Shown: positions 32,601-47,600 of the stretch, piece after piece | How the letters are laid out: the number at the start of each line of letters is the position of its first letter | How positions within the stretch are numbered: the stretch's first letter is position 1 | Source: Numida meleagris | Lineage: Eukaryota; Chordata; Aves; Galliformes; Numididae | Reading direction: 5' to 3' | Assembly: GCF_002078875.1 (NCBI RefSeq) | Contig: NC_034415.1 | Location: forward strand, 16,217,331-16,281,330 | Length of the DNA: 64,000 nucleotides | Made by a program: the position numbers and the translations under genes | The notes under the pieces: generated by a model | What the model saw: only the letters and a program-made list of their open reading frames with translations | Told to the model about the DNA's origin: nothing | Databases searched by the model: none

Positions 32601-35600
32601 TTATGTATTACTGAGGCAGTGCAGTGATGTTTCAGAGAACATCTAAGCAGGATTATTATGGGTTATAAAATGTTCATCTGCTAGTTTTAAGATAAGTATG
32701 TTACAGAAGGATTTCAGTATTTCCTGCGAATGTTTATGAAACAGGAGTTTGCGGTTTAGTTTTGGCTGTTTCTGTATTTCATCGCGAACAATTTCATTTG
32801 AAGGTCCTTTGCAGAGTGCTTTAAATCTTGGGAGTTTTCTTTTTTTTTCTTTCTCCAAAGATCTAAATTAACTGTGCAATGCAGGCTTCTGCTTCCTCAC
32901 AGGAGTTCTGCAGAACTTCAAAAAGCAACTGGATAAATCCAATGCTGTATGTATATTATGGATAGCAGTGAAACAACATGGTGCTTGCTTTCTTGCTCCT
33001 AGGCTCCTTTCATAGTCAGTAGTGGCAAGAGAACTTTCCCGTCCGTGATAAGTTCTTATTTTGGTTTCCTTGTTCCTTATCCTGATCTCTAGCTCCTATC
33101 TAATCTAAAACCAGCTTGTAAGAATTATTTTCAGTATGAGTTGGTAGCACTTCATGATGGTTTGGAGTAACCTAAAGTGTAATCACTCATTGTGTCCTCT
33201 CCTCTGTACCTGTCACCTAATAGCCTATAACACTAGAACTGTTACATCATTTGATAGTCTTCTCATTTAGTTGCACTTTATAAAGAATCTTATGAAGGAG
33301 GATTCAAAGTCACGAGTGTTACACAGCTCTTCTTTCTTTAAAACCTTGGTTTGGAAAGCATCTGCTTTTGAGTGGATTGTTAGTTTTCCATTTGTGGTGC
33401 TTGCCTCTATCACCTGTTATGCAATATTTAGTTGGTGTCCATTCTCTCCTTGGTTGAAACTATTCCAAGAAAGGTTTAGCCACTACCTCTTGGATGATTT
33501 TTACAGTCTACATTCTTTCATAAAGTAGTCTTTTCTTTCTTCAGGATAAATTAATGTCCTGACTGCCGTTAGTCCTTTATTTGGGATGCCTTCAAAGTGA
33601 CTTCATACGGTAAGAGTATTGCTTTTTCCACTAAGGGAAGAAAAAATGCAACTGCCAAATTACACAGTCTGATTTGGGAAATGCACTTTTTTCTTTTACT
33701 GAGAATTGCCTTATTAGGCTTTGTGTAACAAAAAAAAAAAGCAAAAACAAAAATCCTAAATTCAGCAGATCCTTGATATTTGTTATAGGTTAAGCTGATG
33801 ACTGGAGAAGTATTTACTCTTCCTTATCATTTAAGATCATCATATTTCTAAGGGAGAATGAACTACAACAGACTTAGTTTACAGTGGATATTTTTATCTG
33901 AGAGACACTTCGTTCAATGATCTCTCTTTCTGGATTCAGTAACGTCTTGCATGAAGTCAGTTGAGATAGTTGTCTGTCTTTAACCACATTTGTTTTGTTT
34001 AATGGAATTAAAAAACAACGCTTTCTTAACTGTCATTGTTAGATCTTTTATATATAAATTTTCTTTTTTACCTGTTAGTATATTCAAAGTGGCATGTAAA
34101 CATTGCTTCAGAGTGTGTCACTGTAGAATATTTTGAGAGTCATTTTAGGTAGGCTAGTGGAATATTTAGGTGCTTGGAAAACTGAGCCTGCCTGGCCTTA
34201 GAAGCCTTGCAATGCCCACTGCTTTCACTGGACCATATCCTTCCAGGAACTGAGTGCAGAATAGCTTTCCTGTTGTAAAACAGCCACGCTACCTGGGGAT
34301 GTTAGTGTATCAGGTCAGTTGTGGCACTGGTGTTTGTATCAGTGGTACTGATGCAGCTCATGCTTCTTCAGTTGCTCAGAAAGCCAAAATTATCCAAAGT
34401 GTTTTTGTGCCAGTTGCAACATCAAGGGGCTTCTTACTTTTTGTGGTGACATTGGCTGGTGCAACATGAGAACGTTGGCATGTTTGCCTCTTAATTCTTG
34501 TGGACCACAGGGAAGAAAATCTGCTAAACAAGTATTGGAGGTTCTCCTCTACTAAATGTCATTGTTTTATGGTAGTGAATGCTTATTTTGTTTCGACTGA
34601 TCCAGTGCAGTTGCTTCCCAGAAGCCTGGATGATGTTAGTAATGTTGGAGCACTTCCCTGTCTCAAGATCAGCTGGCAGAAGTGAGAGTTCTTTCCTTGG
34701 ATGACTGAGTCCTGTGCTCAGAGAGAATTTTCTTTTGTAGTCTATTGTTTTTCAGTATCTGTGGGTTAGATCACATTTGTAGGTCGCAGTAGTCACAGTA
34801 ATAGATTTAGGAAGATGAGGTAAGTTCTTTTTACTTTAGCCTCTGTATGCCAACAGACTTTTATTGTCTAGGAATTCAAAGAGTAATATGAATTAATGGA
34901 AACAAATATTTTTAAATGTAATATTTATATTGAAAGATTTATTTTCCTGTCACTAAAAAAAGTCTGTTATATATCTGATACTTTGTCAGTGATTGTAAGA
35001 GTATAAAATATTTTTATATTTACCCACATCACAGCCTCGGGTATTTGTAGTGTTAGTGTTTTCCTTAGATCATTTTAATCTTTTGTATGATCTTCCTAGG
35101 GCACTTCCTTCTGCATTGTAGTCTGTGAATAACTTCATGTGAAACCACTGGAGCACATAGATTTTGTTTTCTGCTTTTCATACATGGTTTGGTTGTTTAA
35201 AAAAAAAATCACTGCTACCAGCATGGTGCATGGATCAATTTTTTATCGTATTAAGAAGTCATTTCAAAAATACTACTTGATTCAGAGCAAACATACTGAA
35301 GTTGGGCCTTCTCATGCATTATTTTTCTCTGCATTTCATGCAGGTGTTGAAAAGTGTGTGGTGGTTTGTTAATATTCTCTAGTCTTACTTAGAAAGCAGT
35401 TTCTCTTCCCATGTATTTAGTACGTGGTATACATGAGACGGGAATTAAGGATACAAATCCCTGGCTGAACTGCAGGCCTTGGCATGAGTTGGAACAGACA
35501 CCAAGCTGGCTTTAGCCTATGCCAGTAGAAGATTGACGGTAGAATTCATTACTCCACTCTGGCTCACAGCAGCTGGCACGAAAGCAGCTCTGCCCGCTTT

Positions 35601-38600
35601 ACAAAGGCAGGGAGCTAGCTTAGAATACTCATTCTTTGCTGCACAACTGTAGTCAGGCTCTGGCTACTTTCTACTGTTCAAGGGACATAGCGTTTGGTCT
35701 GTAGTCTGTTTCTTAAACACGGTGCTGTGTGTATTGCTTGCTGCTGTCTTTTCCCAGAGTGCTGGCTTTTGTTTTGCTTAATTTTTTTATTAAAACTTGT
35801 GGTTTTCCTACTGAATACTTTGTTCCATTTTCTTGTAGGTCATTTTTAGCCTTCCCAGGTTTGTTTCTGCAGCCATTTCAGCACCACTTCTCACTTGCTC
35901 CTTGCTCTGAACATTGGTCTCTCTGCTGACAAAAGCAACAGGGAGCAAGAGATTCCAGGATATGCAGCTTTTACTGTAAAAAGTAGTCAGTTTTCTTTCC
36001 TATCTACTTACGTTCTTAACCCAAATCCTGTCTTACACAACATAAAAGGAAAGCGGAAAACTAGTCATTTCTGATTATAAAAAGTATGTATGATCTGAAT
36101 CTGTAGCATGCATAACTAAATGTTTATGATGTCTGACTACAATTACTTGACCTTTGAGAATATTTTTGGGATGATTCCAAACAAACAGAATTTGTCCGTC
36201 TTACTATCTTGAGCAATCATTCTTTTTCTTTTCCTGAAAGGAATTCCTTTATGAACCAGTATGTGCCTGTTTTTTAAAGCAACAATCCAGTGTTTTGTAA
36301 CCCATGCTGAATTATTTTGGATGAACTGTTTTATAATTAATGGTATTGCATTAGGATTTTTGGAGTGTCCCAGCTAGAGAATCTCAGGCTGAGACATCTG
36401 TTGCACAAAGATTTATTTGAAATCGCAGTCTCCGCTCCAAAATTCTGCAGTCTGTGTTGCAGCAAGTTAGATCCAGACCACTTACAGAGGAAGAATGTGT
36501 GAGTAAGTAAAGAGGTGGAGGATGAGATACCAATAAAAGTGTTAGTGTTGGCTTCACCCAGCGGTTTGCCCTGTTTGGTCATCTAGTCACCACTAGATGC
36601 AAGCACCACAGGCAGATTCAAAGATGCACAGAGCCTTTGTGCTTGCAAAGCAGGTAGGCAGACACCAAATTCTAAAATATAAGGAAAACTGTACATAGTA
36701 GCCTCTTTTCTGCATCATAGCTAGGTTTATAGAACGAGAGTGATGTACCCAGTGAACATGTATGCAGATTTTTCTCTCCTCTCTCCAAGTGAGTGTGTCT
36801 AGGACTGGCTGTTCCTAGAGCAGTTCTTGCCATTTGCTCCAGCCTTCCATCTCTTTTGGGGAGCGGAGATGAACTTAGATGTATAGTCGTAATATGTAAC
36901 ATAGGGATAGTATGATAAAAGCTTTCATCGCAGTCTGCATGCTGTGTAGCATGCACGTACAAGGCAGACTCAAAGGCAAGAAGACAGATCGTGAAGTACA
37001 AGAGAAGACAGCGGTTTGGAAACACCTCTGCTGCCCCTCGGCTTGGGGAGACAGTTGCTGAAAGTGAGTTGTAGAAGGGAGGAAACACGTTGTAGGATGT
37101 ACTGAAGGGTTTAATTCAGTGGTATGTGTCTGGGTTGCTGTTCAGTATTTTCCAGAAGTAGACAGAGGATACGCCTCAAAGATCCTGCATAACTACTATT
37201 CATGGAAGGAAAAGGCACGGTGAGTCTCTGACTTGCAGCTAGCTGAGTTTCTCAGTTTTGGTGACCAGGCAGCATGGGGAGGCTGGAATAAAGTGCTTCT
37301 AGAAGCAAAGATAAAGATTTGTTTGTGTTTGAGAGTAGCTGAAGTGATAGACTGAACCTGGAATCTGCAGCACTGTGAGAAATGGCATGTTAGCCATCAG
37401 TGTTTTCACAGAGGCATAGTAAAGGGGAACCTCTTTGTGCTCCAGTGGGAAAGGAGAAATCTTGTTATTTCCTTATGATGCTGCCAAAGGGGAATCCCTC
37501 TGTTTTTTCTTCTTCCTGACGGAAATGAGCTAGAACTGATTGTTTCGACCCCGCCAAAGAGGGAATTGACCTTCCTGCTTGTTTGCCAAGAAAATAATTT
37601 GTTTTCTTTATTTCAGAGCTTTTCCTTTTCTTTGCAAAGTTTTAGTAACCCCTTAATGGAAGGCTTATCACACTCTGATTTCCATGCTAATAAGTATCAA
37701 TTTCTGGATATATATCCACTATTTAGCACAGAGCGTTAGAGATATTCAGACTGTCTTCATATGAGCTAAATTTGAAAACTTTGAATTTGCCATCTGGGTA
37801 TCCTAAATTCCAGAAGTAACAATTCTTGTTTCTGAAGTAGAGGTTCATTAGATAAACCCAAGCGTAACAAGAAAATTATTGCCAGTTTATAAGGGCTCGT
37901 TTCTCATCAGCCCTGTATTTCTGTTAATCTTGTTAATGCACTGCTGTCTTGCATTAAGCTTTCAAGTGAGATTTGACCTATTCATTTTCTGAACATGGTA
38001 TATTAAGAGTCTTTTCATTGCATTCTTTGTTATTCCTTCGTAAACTCCCCACCTCTGAAATTATTTACAATATCATCTCATGAGGTTGTGTAACAAGCAC
38101 TGTAATTAAAGTAGACCTGGGACAACCACTTTTTCCCATTAATTATACCAGTTTTTTATTAATGGTACAAGTCACTTAACTCACTTAACTTGATTTCCCT
38201 GCATTTTTAGGGAACCACCCACAGCTTTTGCTTACACCAGAGATGCCACTAAAATCTTTGCACTTTTTGAAACTACAGGAGTTCATCTTTGGTATTCAAC
38301 CCTTTCTCTTTCTAATAATTTTTCCCTCTCATTAAATTTCGTTTTCGCTTTAGGCCTTCTGGCTGTCATTGACTCATTAGGCTGGTTTGTTTCTTTATCT
38401 CAGTTGTGTGTAGTGTTAGATGATTGTGGTATACCCTTTTACGGTGTATCTGCATAAACAACCGAGGTTTATAAGCCATAAGCTTTTGAGCAGTTTGTGC
38501 AGCTCCCTGGGAAACTTCTGTTTGTGTAAAGGACAGTTGCTGCGATGCACTTGAATCATAGTATGTTTACTTGCTGCTGGATTTTTATTTTTTCTTGTAA

Positions 38601-41600
38601 TTATGTCTTACGAGATGGGGAAAATATTTGCTTTCTTGAAATTTCAGTATCACTGTTTCTGTGTTCTTTGAACCAAATTCTACTGAATCCAAGAAAATGA
38701 CATTAGTTAGCTTCATATTTTCCTCCTGTTTGTTTTATTATACTTTCTCCCTTAACTAAAAAATTCAAGATGGTTTATACTTCAGTTAATCTTTAGATTA
38801 TTTTGTATCCTGAGTCCTTTTACCACATCTCTCTTAATTCTCTGTCCACTAAATTGTTGTAACAGATGCCTTATCTGCTTTACGGTTTTTGCCATCAATT
38901 GATATATTTTTCCATGGTTGTCACTAAAGAACTTTTACTGTGCTTTTTCCTTCATGCCATTGCCTCATTCTCAAGAGGTTTAAACAAGGATAGCCTTTGT
39001 GCTTCTACGGTAACGTATGTTGCTTATCTCCTCTTTCCATTAACTCTTTTGTATATTTTATAGGGTGAAAGTGAAAAAACCAATGAATCTTTCTGGACAG
39101 CTACTATTGTGCCCGATAATTTAGGTGACAATTAGTGTCCCTCTAGTCTTTACTTGGGTATTACTTTATTTTTTTTTTTTTTTTTTTTTTAAATTCCAGG
39201 AAATTTTAACTCCCTGAAATATGTCTGTAAGAAGAGTATTCTATAATATTTTGCGCCTAGTTTACACTAGTTTTCAGAAGTACTTTGATTTGCCTAATAT
39301 AAAGGCCTCTTATGACCCAGAAAAGAGAGGAGACTGGTTTGTTGTAGCTTGTCTTAATAGGGTTTTTGTGTACAGGTGGTTTATGGTTGAAATTTAGCAA
39401 TGATAAGGAACATTGTCATGATTTCTGTGTTATGTGGCTTTATGCATTCTCTGCCTATTGGTATAGTTAGGAGGTGACGATAAAGTCTGAGATGCTTTTC
39501 TTGGCGTGCTGGCAGCTTTTTTTCCTGTGCTTTTTCAACTGCTTCACAACAGGACACGTGGGCCAAATGCTGGTAAGAGGAGGTTGCTTGTCCTAGTTTT
39601 CCATTTTTCTGAATAGAATAAAAAATTACTCTGCTGTGATGGAACTGTTGCTGAAAATGGTAATCTGGTTTGAAAAAGGATTGGTGAGGCAGCTTATCTG
39701 TATTGGTATGGATTAAGCTGCGCATGTGTAAGGCTAACTGTGGAGGTGCAGATGATACCAAGCTGGCAGCAAGTGTCAATCTGCCTGGGGGTAGCAAGGC
39801 CCTGCAGAGGGATCTGGACAGGCTGGATCACTGGGATGAAGCCAATGGGATGAGGTTCAACAAGACCAAGTGCCGGGTCCTGCACTTTGACCACAACAAA
39901 CCCAGGCAACGCTACAGGCTTGGGGCAGAGTGGCTGGAAGACTGTGTAGAGGAAACTGACCTGGGGGTATTGGTCGATGGTCGGCTGAGCATGAGCCAGC
40001 AGTGTGCCCAGGTGGCCAAGCCAATGGCATCCTGGCTTGTATCAGAAATAGCGTTGCCAGTAGGAGTAGGGAAGTCGTTGTCCCTCTGTACTCAGCCCTG
40101 GTGAGGCCGCACCTCGAGTACTGCGCCCAGTTTTGGGCCCCTCACGGCAAGAAAGACATTGAGGCCCTGGAACATGTTCAGAGGAGGGCAACGAAGCTGA
40201 TGAGAGGTCTGGATCACGGGCCTTATGAGGAGCGGCTGAGGGAGCTGGGATTGTTCAGTCTGGAGAAGAGGAGGCTCAGAGGTAACCTTATTGCTCTCTA
40301 TAACTACCTGAAGGGAGGTTGTCGTGAGCTGGGGGTCAGCCTCTTCTCTCTTGTAGCTAATGACAGGATGAGGGGGAGTGGCCTCAAGTTGCGCCAGGGG
40401 AGATTTAGGCTGGAGATTAGGAAGTACTACTTTTCTGAAAGAGTGGTCAGGCGCTGGAATGGGCTGCCCGGGGTGTTGATGGAGTCGCTGTCCCTGGAGG
40501 TGTTCAAGAAAGGTTTAGACATTGTGTTGAGAGACGTGGTTTAGTGGGGTTATATTGGTGGTAGGTGGATGGTTGGACTGGATGATCTTGTAGGTCTTCT
40601 CCAACCTTGCTATTTCTATGATTTTGTGATCCTCCACTGGGAGGGAAACCATGGAGAAGAGTGAAAGGAGGAGCTCAGAGATTTTGAAAATGTCGATGTA
40701 AACCCTATTACAATTTTTGTATTAAAACATTAAATTGAATTTGGTTGTTCTCCATCTATTACGAGTGTTCAGGCAAAGTAGAGACTTCAGTACTGTTCAG
40801 CTGTTGTTAAGAATTATGTTACAAAGGAAGTATTACAGCAAGTAATTTCCTTTATTGTTTTTCTTCTTTTTTTTAAAAAACTCTGCCCTTTTTCTTACTG
40901 AACTTTCTAATTCTTTTCCATGCATATGGACTAAAAAAATTTACTGTTCCAGATTTTTAAAATGTCAGAGTTGTGACAAAGTTAAATATTAAAAGTCTGC
41001 ATAATTTCTGTACATCATGTTTACTTTCTGCCATATAACTTTCCTTTCATATCTAATTCAAGAGTGCATTTCACTACTTCCATGTTCACCAGATCATAAC
41101 CACACGAAGAGGTTATTCACCACTTAGGAATGAAAGCCCATCTGGTAGCTATTATCTTTGCTATGCTACAGCACTTCACAATGACTGCTTGGGAGAGCCT
41201 TTAAAGAGCTGTACCCAGTCTTTGCTCTCTTCTAGGCAAATGCAGATACCTAGAAAATGCTGCCCTCCTTCACTTGGGGACATTGACGGGGGGATAAATG
41301 CTTGTTCTTCTCATAAATTAGCAGAACACTGTGGATTTTTAGGATTTGGCCTGAAGTAGATAAACATGATTTATTGTATCTGAATTATGCAAAGGAAATA
41401 CTTTGATGTTTCCACTCGGTTCTAGGAAGAAAAATAATCTGTGTTTAAAATGTGAATAAAAGTTTTAGCTGATATCTCTCACAGGGAAATTAGGAACACC
41501 ATTATACAAACATCTATTTTACTGATGTTTGTAATTATTTAGATGATTGGTAAAAAAACTTCTTTGCTCTCTTTCCAGTAGCTAGAAGTCTAAATTAAAG

Positions 41601-44600
41601 AAATAACGTGGTTACAATTAATCTTTAATTCCAGATTGCAGATTTTTCTTTATTATTAAAATCAAAGTTCCTGTAGATGACATTCAGGAAAACCTGATCA
41701 GCAGGGAATTTCCTGCTGTCTGAATTCGTGGAGACAAGTTGCACCAGTGAATGATAGCCCAGGGCTCCCTTTGAGGGAGTTTGTTGTGACGCTGTGACCT
41801 AATATAGCATTCCTGCGTGTGGGAGACAGATTAGGAGGCTGAATTTTTGAATTCCTGGAAGGTAGTAGAATAGCTATAGATAGTGAAACTACCCTTTGCA
41901 GAGGTTCACAGGGGCTAGCAAAAGTGCAGAGCCACAATTAACTTCAGCATTTTTTTAAAGGTAATAAAGCAATACATAGAGCAAATGTTAAAGATTCTAA
42001 GTGAACCGATGTGGGATTGCTGAATCTTGTTTTCTCAGTTGTCTCAATTTTTGTAGGCTTTTAAACTGCTTGCTGGCAGGCAAATTTTGTTTAATTTTTC
42101 TCTTTTAGAAAGCCATTATTGTTACTTCATTCCAGCTAAAACCAAAAGCTGTTGTCTGCCAAGATTGTCTCTTTGTGGTCCTTATAAATGGAATCTTCTG
42201 AAGAAGAAATCCAGGCCATTTTCCTACTTTGTGACAAGGGCATAAAGCCTTGCTTCGGGCAAGAAAACATTCAGGAGAGTACATTAGACTGGGGTGAGTA
42301 GCATGAAGAGACTGAGGGAGTGAATGGAAGGGGCAGAGGAAATGTGTAGCAGGTAAGTACCGGGGACAAAGATCCAGGGAGAATGTAAAGAGAAGTCCCT
42401 CTGAGTGCAGGAACTTGGGAGCTGAACGAGGCAGAGATGGACAGCAGTGTGTGTTCAGTGCCAGAATGGGAAAGATGCACTGCAACAGCATGTGTAACCA
42501 CCAGTTAAGAAATAGAAACTCCATGTATTACTTGGTTCTTTCCAAATTTACACTTCAGGGTTGTGATGCATCGCACATGGGCTTGAACTTGAAGGGCCTG
42601 AAACAAGTTGCAGTCCAGTATAGGTTCTTAATGAGCAGGCTGGGCAGTCTTGGTGGTACAGGACAAGTAGGTAAATATAGTGAGAACAAGAAAGTCAGAC
42701 CCAAGTTCTCACCACACTGTGCCAGCCTTGCCCACCCCTGCCTGTGGTGAGGCCTTGGCCCTGTGCTAACACTGGGGTCTGCATGTTCAGCTGCTTGTGG
42801 TACGTGACTTGTGAGAAGCCGTTCTGTTTCTGTTTAGGATTCATGCTTTTCAGTTTTTCTCCAGTTAGGTCTAACCTTTTCACAAGTGAAAATTGAAATG
42901 GTGAGTTCAAGTTTCTGGAAAAGCTGTATTACAGGGCGCTCTTGTGGCCAGAGGCCTGTGCTGCTCACCCACTGGGTACGACTGTTTTATTTCTGGGATA
43001 AGTGGAGAAGGTTTTTATTGTGATAAAGTCCATCAGAGAGAACCTGAAAAGTCAGTCTTGCTCAGCAGAGCCATCCTGTATTTGACTGGAACTGAGTGAC
43101 AGGTATTTTTCTTTCAAGATCGTAAGTGTGCTCAGTGAAGGAAGGGGCTGACAGGTGGATTAGCAGAAAACCTCAGCGTGTTTGTGTGCAAAGGAAGGAG
43201 TGTGGTAGACTGAGGTCTCTGGATAGAATGGACACAAACTACAAAGAGAAAGAGGTGCTAGGCTCTTTGTTATATTATCCCTGAAGTTTACAGCACAGAT
43301 TATGAACTAAACATTTGGATTTTTTCTCTGTCATTGTCAACCAATAAAATATGCTTTAAGAACAAAAAAGATAAAGCTCTGACTTAGTGATCTAATGCTT
43401 AAATAATTTACTATCATAAAATAGGTCTAAGTACAAATGTTTTATCTTATGCCAAGCTGGACGCTAAAGATGTTTTGTCTAAAACATGAGATAATGGAAA
43501 GTGTATTGTGGCATGTGAATTAGTTTAGCCTCTTAGTGGTAAATGTTTGCTTAACCAGAAAAGAATGTGTTGAAGTTCTTGCCAAAGGAAAGGTATTGCC
43601 ATACTTTGCATTTAGAGTACTGTAAATAAAGCAGTAAATATGTTTCTTTTCATGTGTGTTAATCCATAAGTTATGGATATATTCATTCAGTAAGAAATGC
43701 AATATACTGTTACCCCTTTTAAAGGGTTTCACTAAGAACAGGTCATAATTACTTTGGGTTGAGAGAAACATGAAACCAAATATTTTCATGATGAAGTTCA
43801 ATATGAGAGAGAAATAGTTTCTGTTCAAACTGTGTTTCACTGAAATCCAAAGAACTAAAATCCTGTTTTGCTTTCAATAATCTTCTTGTCTACTGGCTCC
43901 TCTGGTGTACAGTTCTTAGTCACACATTACTGAAAATCATGAAAGATGCATTCCCTTCACCCATCCAGTGCTTTTCTTGGCGGGATTTTTTGGTCGAGTT
44001 TTTTTTATTTATTTGTTTTGTTTTGTTTTGGGGGTAGTGTGGCAAAAGAAAGCCCGAGTGCATAGCATATAAATGATCAGAGAAGGTAGAGCAGCTATGT
44101 GAAATCCATTGCCCACAGTGTGTTTTGGTGTGGAACTTCCTTTGGCTTTAAGTGATACAGTAGCTTAGTAGTAATTGAATAATCCTGATTACAGAAAGGA
44201 TTGCGTAACTCATCTGGTAGTGTAATATCAGAGATTTGTTGGATGCTGCAGTTGCATCAAGTGAAAAAAACAGGGTTTCTGTTGTTAAGAAGGTTTTTAA
44301 ATAGCCCTTGCTTTCCCCAAGATCCCATATGCAGGTTTCCTCTTACAGAGCTGAGAGAGAATATTACATTTCTAGGATATAATTGTCAAGAAGGTGCTCG
44401 GTTTAGTTTTTACTGCGTTTACTAGTGCGGCTATTTAAAACTGGCTTCACCCTTCAGGGTGAAGAGGAGCTCTTCTGTGGGTCAAGGCTGTGCATCTGAG
44501 TCACGTGCCTCTTGTAGCACACACAGATGCACAGCTCTCTGCTGGGGTTTCTTGCAGCTGGTGCTGCAAGCAGAGGTTTTGTTCTGCCTGCTGGAAATGA

Positions 44601-47600
44601 CTGCTCCAGTGGCAGTCATTGCTGTCTTACCTGGGTAAGCAAGCCTTACTTCTACATAAACAGCTCTGTGTGCTTTTGGTGTACCTTTGTTTTAACAGTA
44701 GACCATATATGCTTTTTATTTTGTCTTTCCAATACTTAAATGATAATTCACAAGCAAATGTCATAGGGTGTATTATTAACCGTATAAATTAAACCTGTAG
44801 TGTTAAAAAGCCTGCAAGCATGAAAAAGGAGAAGTGCACACATGTATTAAGCATATACTAAGAGTGACTGGGTGGAAAAACAAGTAGAACATCAAGTCTT
44901 AGTTTCAGTTTAGAATTTGATTTTGGTCAAGATATTCATTAAGAACTCTGAAAATATCTTAGCCTCTAAAGAAATTTGAATTCAGTTTTCCTCTTTCTTC
45001 CTTAGACTTAGTAGGGTTTAAAAATAAAATGAATGTAGTTAGGTAATAAGCCCAGATATGTAATTTGAATCATAAGATAGTTCTTCTGAGCATGATATCA
45101 TCTGAAAATTCTATGAACTGCCAGAAAACTTTTTTTTTTTTAAGAAAGTGTACATTATGTTCTTGGTAGTATTAAAATCCAAAATAAACTTTCCTGTTAT
45201 TTTTAAGGTACAATGAATTGAATGCCAGTGGAAGCCTCCTAGAAAATTTGAAAAACAAAGTAATAATTGAGTACCCAACGTTATTTGTGGTCTTGAAAAA
45301 ACTGAAGAATGACATGGTGGTTCTTGGCCAAGGTAAGCGTATATTTATTTCCTGTTATGCTATACTTAGATATTTTAGTTGAATAAACAATAATCAAGGA
45401 TACACCCATTATTAATGCCAGGAATGTGCAGTACGTCTTGTATTTATTTCCCTCGGAATCTAAAAGATTGCTATAAAAAAAGCTGCTATAAATGTTCTGT
45501 CGTAAATGTTAAAGTTGATGGCTTGCATCAGCAAGCAGTATTATATGTATTTATCCTAAGTTTGTTTACTAGTGCTTCATCCATTTTTGTATAATTTTAG
45601 CCAGTAAGGTAATGCAAACTTGTGCTGAATTTTGTACATAGCATTTCAGCAGAGCTGTTTGTTTCTGAAAGGTTGAACTGTCAGGAGAAGCTTAGTTGTA
45701 AGTCAGTCTGCTCCAGAAAAGAGAGTCATCGTGATTTCCCAGTGTAACTCCTAAAATTGGACAAATAATCCTCAATTATAGTATGGTTATTAAAATGGTA
45801 ATGGCAAAGTAGCTTTTTTGGGGTATGTTAAAGCACTGTTATTTTGTAAAGTACTTAGTGTACTTAGTTGAGGGAAAGCTTTGATCTTGAAATCAGCTTA
45901 GTGGGCAGTCCAGGTCTAGCAGAAATTTGTATTTTAGTTTGGAAGTTCATTTTCATATTTATCCCTGAGTCTGTGTCTCAGCTCAGCTTTTAGTCTCCCA
46001 CTAGTTGTCAACTTAACTATCCAGTTGCATATTTTTCAGTGATAGGGCAGCCTATAAGAAAAGCTTCAAAATAAGTTGGCTGTGACTATTTCCCTGCAGC
46101 AACTGAATCATGGATCTGTATGTGTATAATGAGACTGAATATATGTGAGACGAATGATATTGTACTGTGATATCAAACATCCATGGATCTTTGCTGTTCT
46201 GGCTAGATTTCACTAAGTGATCTGTTGGAGAAATCTGCTGTCCAAGAAACTGCACGTGGACATTTCTTGTAATATGAACTGCAGGAGAGAGTGAGACAGC
46301 ATGCCAGGGAATAAGAAAGGAGTCTTGTCTGAGCAGCTTGATCTGCTGATGTTCACCCTAGGATTGTGTGTGGATTTACTACCGTACACAGAAACTAGGT
46401 ACCTTGGTTTATCCATTGTTTCTTGGTCTAGGTCACTTGCTTTTCGGTAGTCAGCCCTACCCCTGCGATTTAGACATCTGGAATATCAGGAGGGAATATA
46501 ATTGATTGAAACATAAACTCAATCTGAACTGTGCTGTTGTCATTATCACCTCTGGAGCTGGCAGAGACATTGTGTGTTTAGGGGTACAGACACCAAGAAG
46601 TGTTGAATGAGCAACTGTATTTTGAGGTCGTGCTGCTGCAGTGACTTGGTGATTCTGTATGAACGCAGAGTGGAAGGGGAAGAGAGCTGAGAGCAGCTGG
46701 GAAGTGCAGATAGCTCTCTCTGCCCCAGCGCAGTGCAAGGATGCGTCTTTCAGACAGTGACCCTCCCCTGCTGCAGGGATCCTTCGCTTAGCAGTCATCC
46801 CCAAAGCTGGTATTCAGGGAATGTTGGCAACTATTGCAGGTTTTGGGAAGCATTAATTTTCTTAATCTGTTTTGGTAACTGTTTCTGTAAATTCCATCAC
46901 AGTCAAGCTCATGCTGAGGTGTCGAGGCTGTGACAGCAAGATGTTATAGCTAATAGCAAAAATAACAAGATTTTCACAACTTTTGTCATGTCACACTCAT
47001 TTCATCCCATATTGAGTATTTGCTGTAAGATCATTTACTTTCTGAAAGTACCATCTCTGGATATTAAAAATGCAAGTATCTTAACAGGGTTGTATTATTT
47101 AAAGAAAAAAAAAGAAAAAAAAAAACCTTCTCAGTGTCTCTAATCTCTTTTCTTCCCCTTTTTATTTCATTTTTGTCTTCTTTTCTTCATAAAGCTTTAG
47201 AGTTTGACTTGCTGAGGATGTTACTTTCCTAGCAGGCTGATAAAAATGTTGCATTTGAAAGTTGCCTTTGCAAAACAATTACATTCCTGATACTGTTTGT
47301 CAAGTAGCAACAAGTGCTTTTAAATGAATCCGAATGGAAGTGAATAGTGACCTGCAGAACACTGCAAATTGTGTGTTTTTAGTAAGGTCTTTATCTTAGG
47401 AATATTAAAGATATTTGGTGTGTGTTTGTAAGCTTTCCTTCTTCCCTTTAGTGTTTCTTAGGATGCTATGTATGGAAGCTAAGCATTTAACGTTGTCCTT
47501 GCTCTGCTTTGGCTGTGTATTTAGGCATACAGCACAGATGGGATTTTGCAGACAGGCACTTTCTTTTCTGGTATTGAGTTCTCCCAAGTTTCCAGTCCTC

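Noticed and set aside
39169..39190. T22 tract in ZNHIT6 intron 8, possibly the poly-A tail of an antisense retrocopy
   Set aside because: No recognisable coding or SINE sequence adjoins it; treated as simple repeat.
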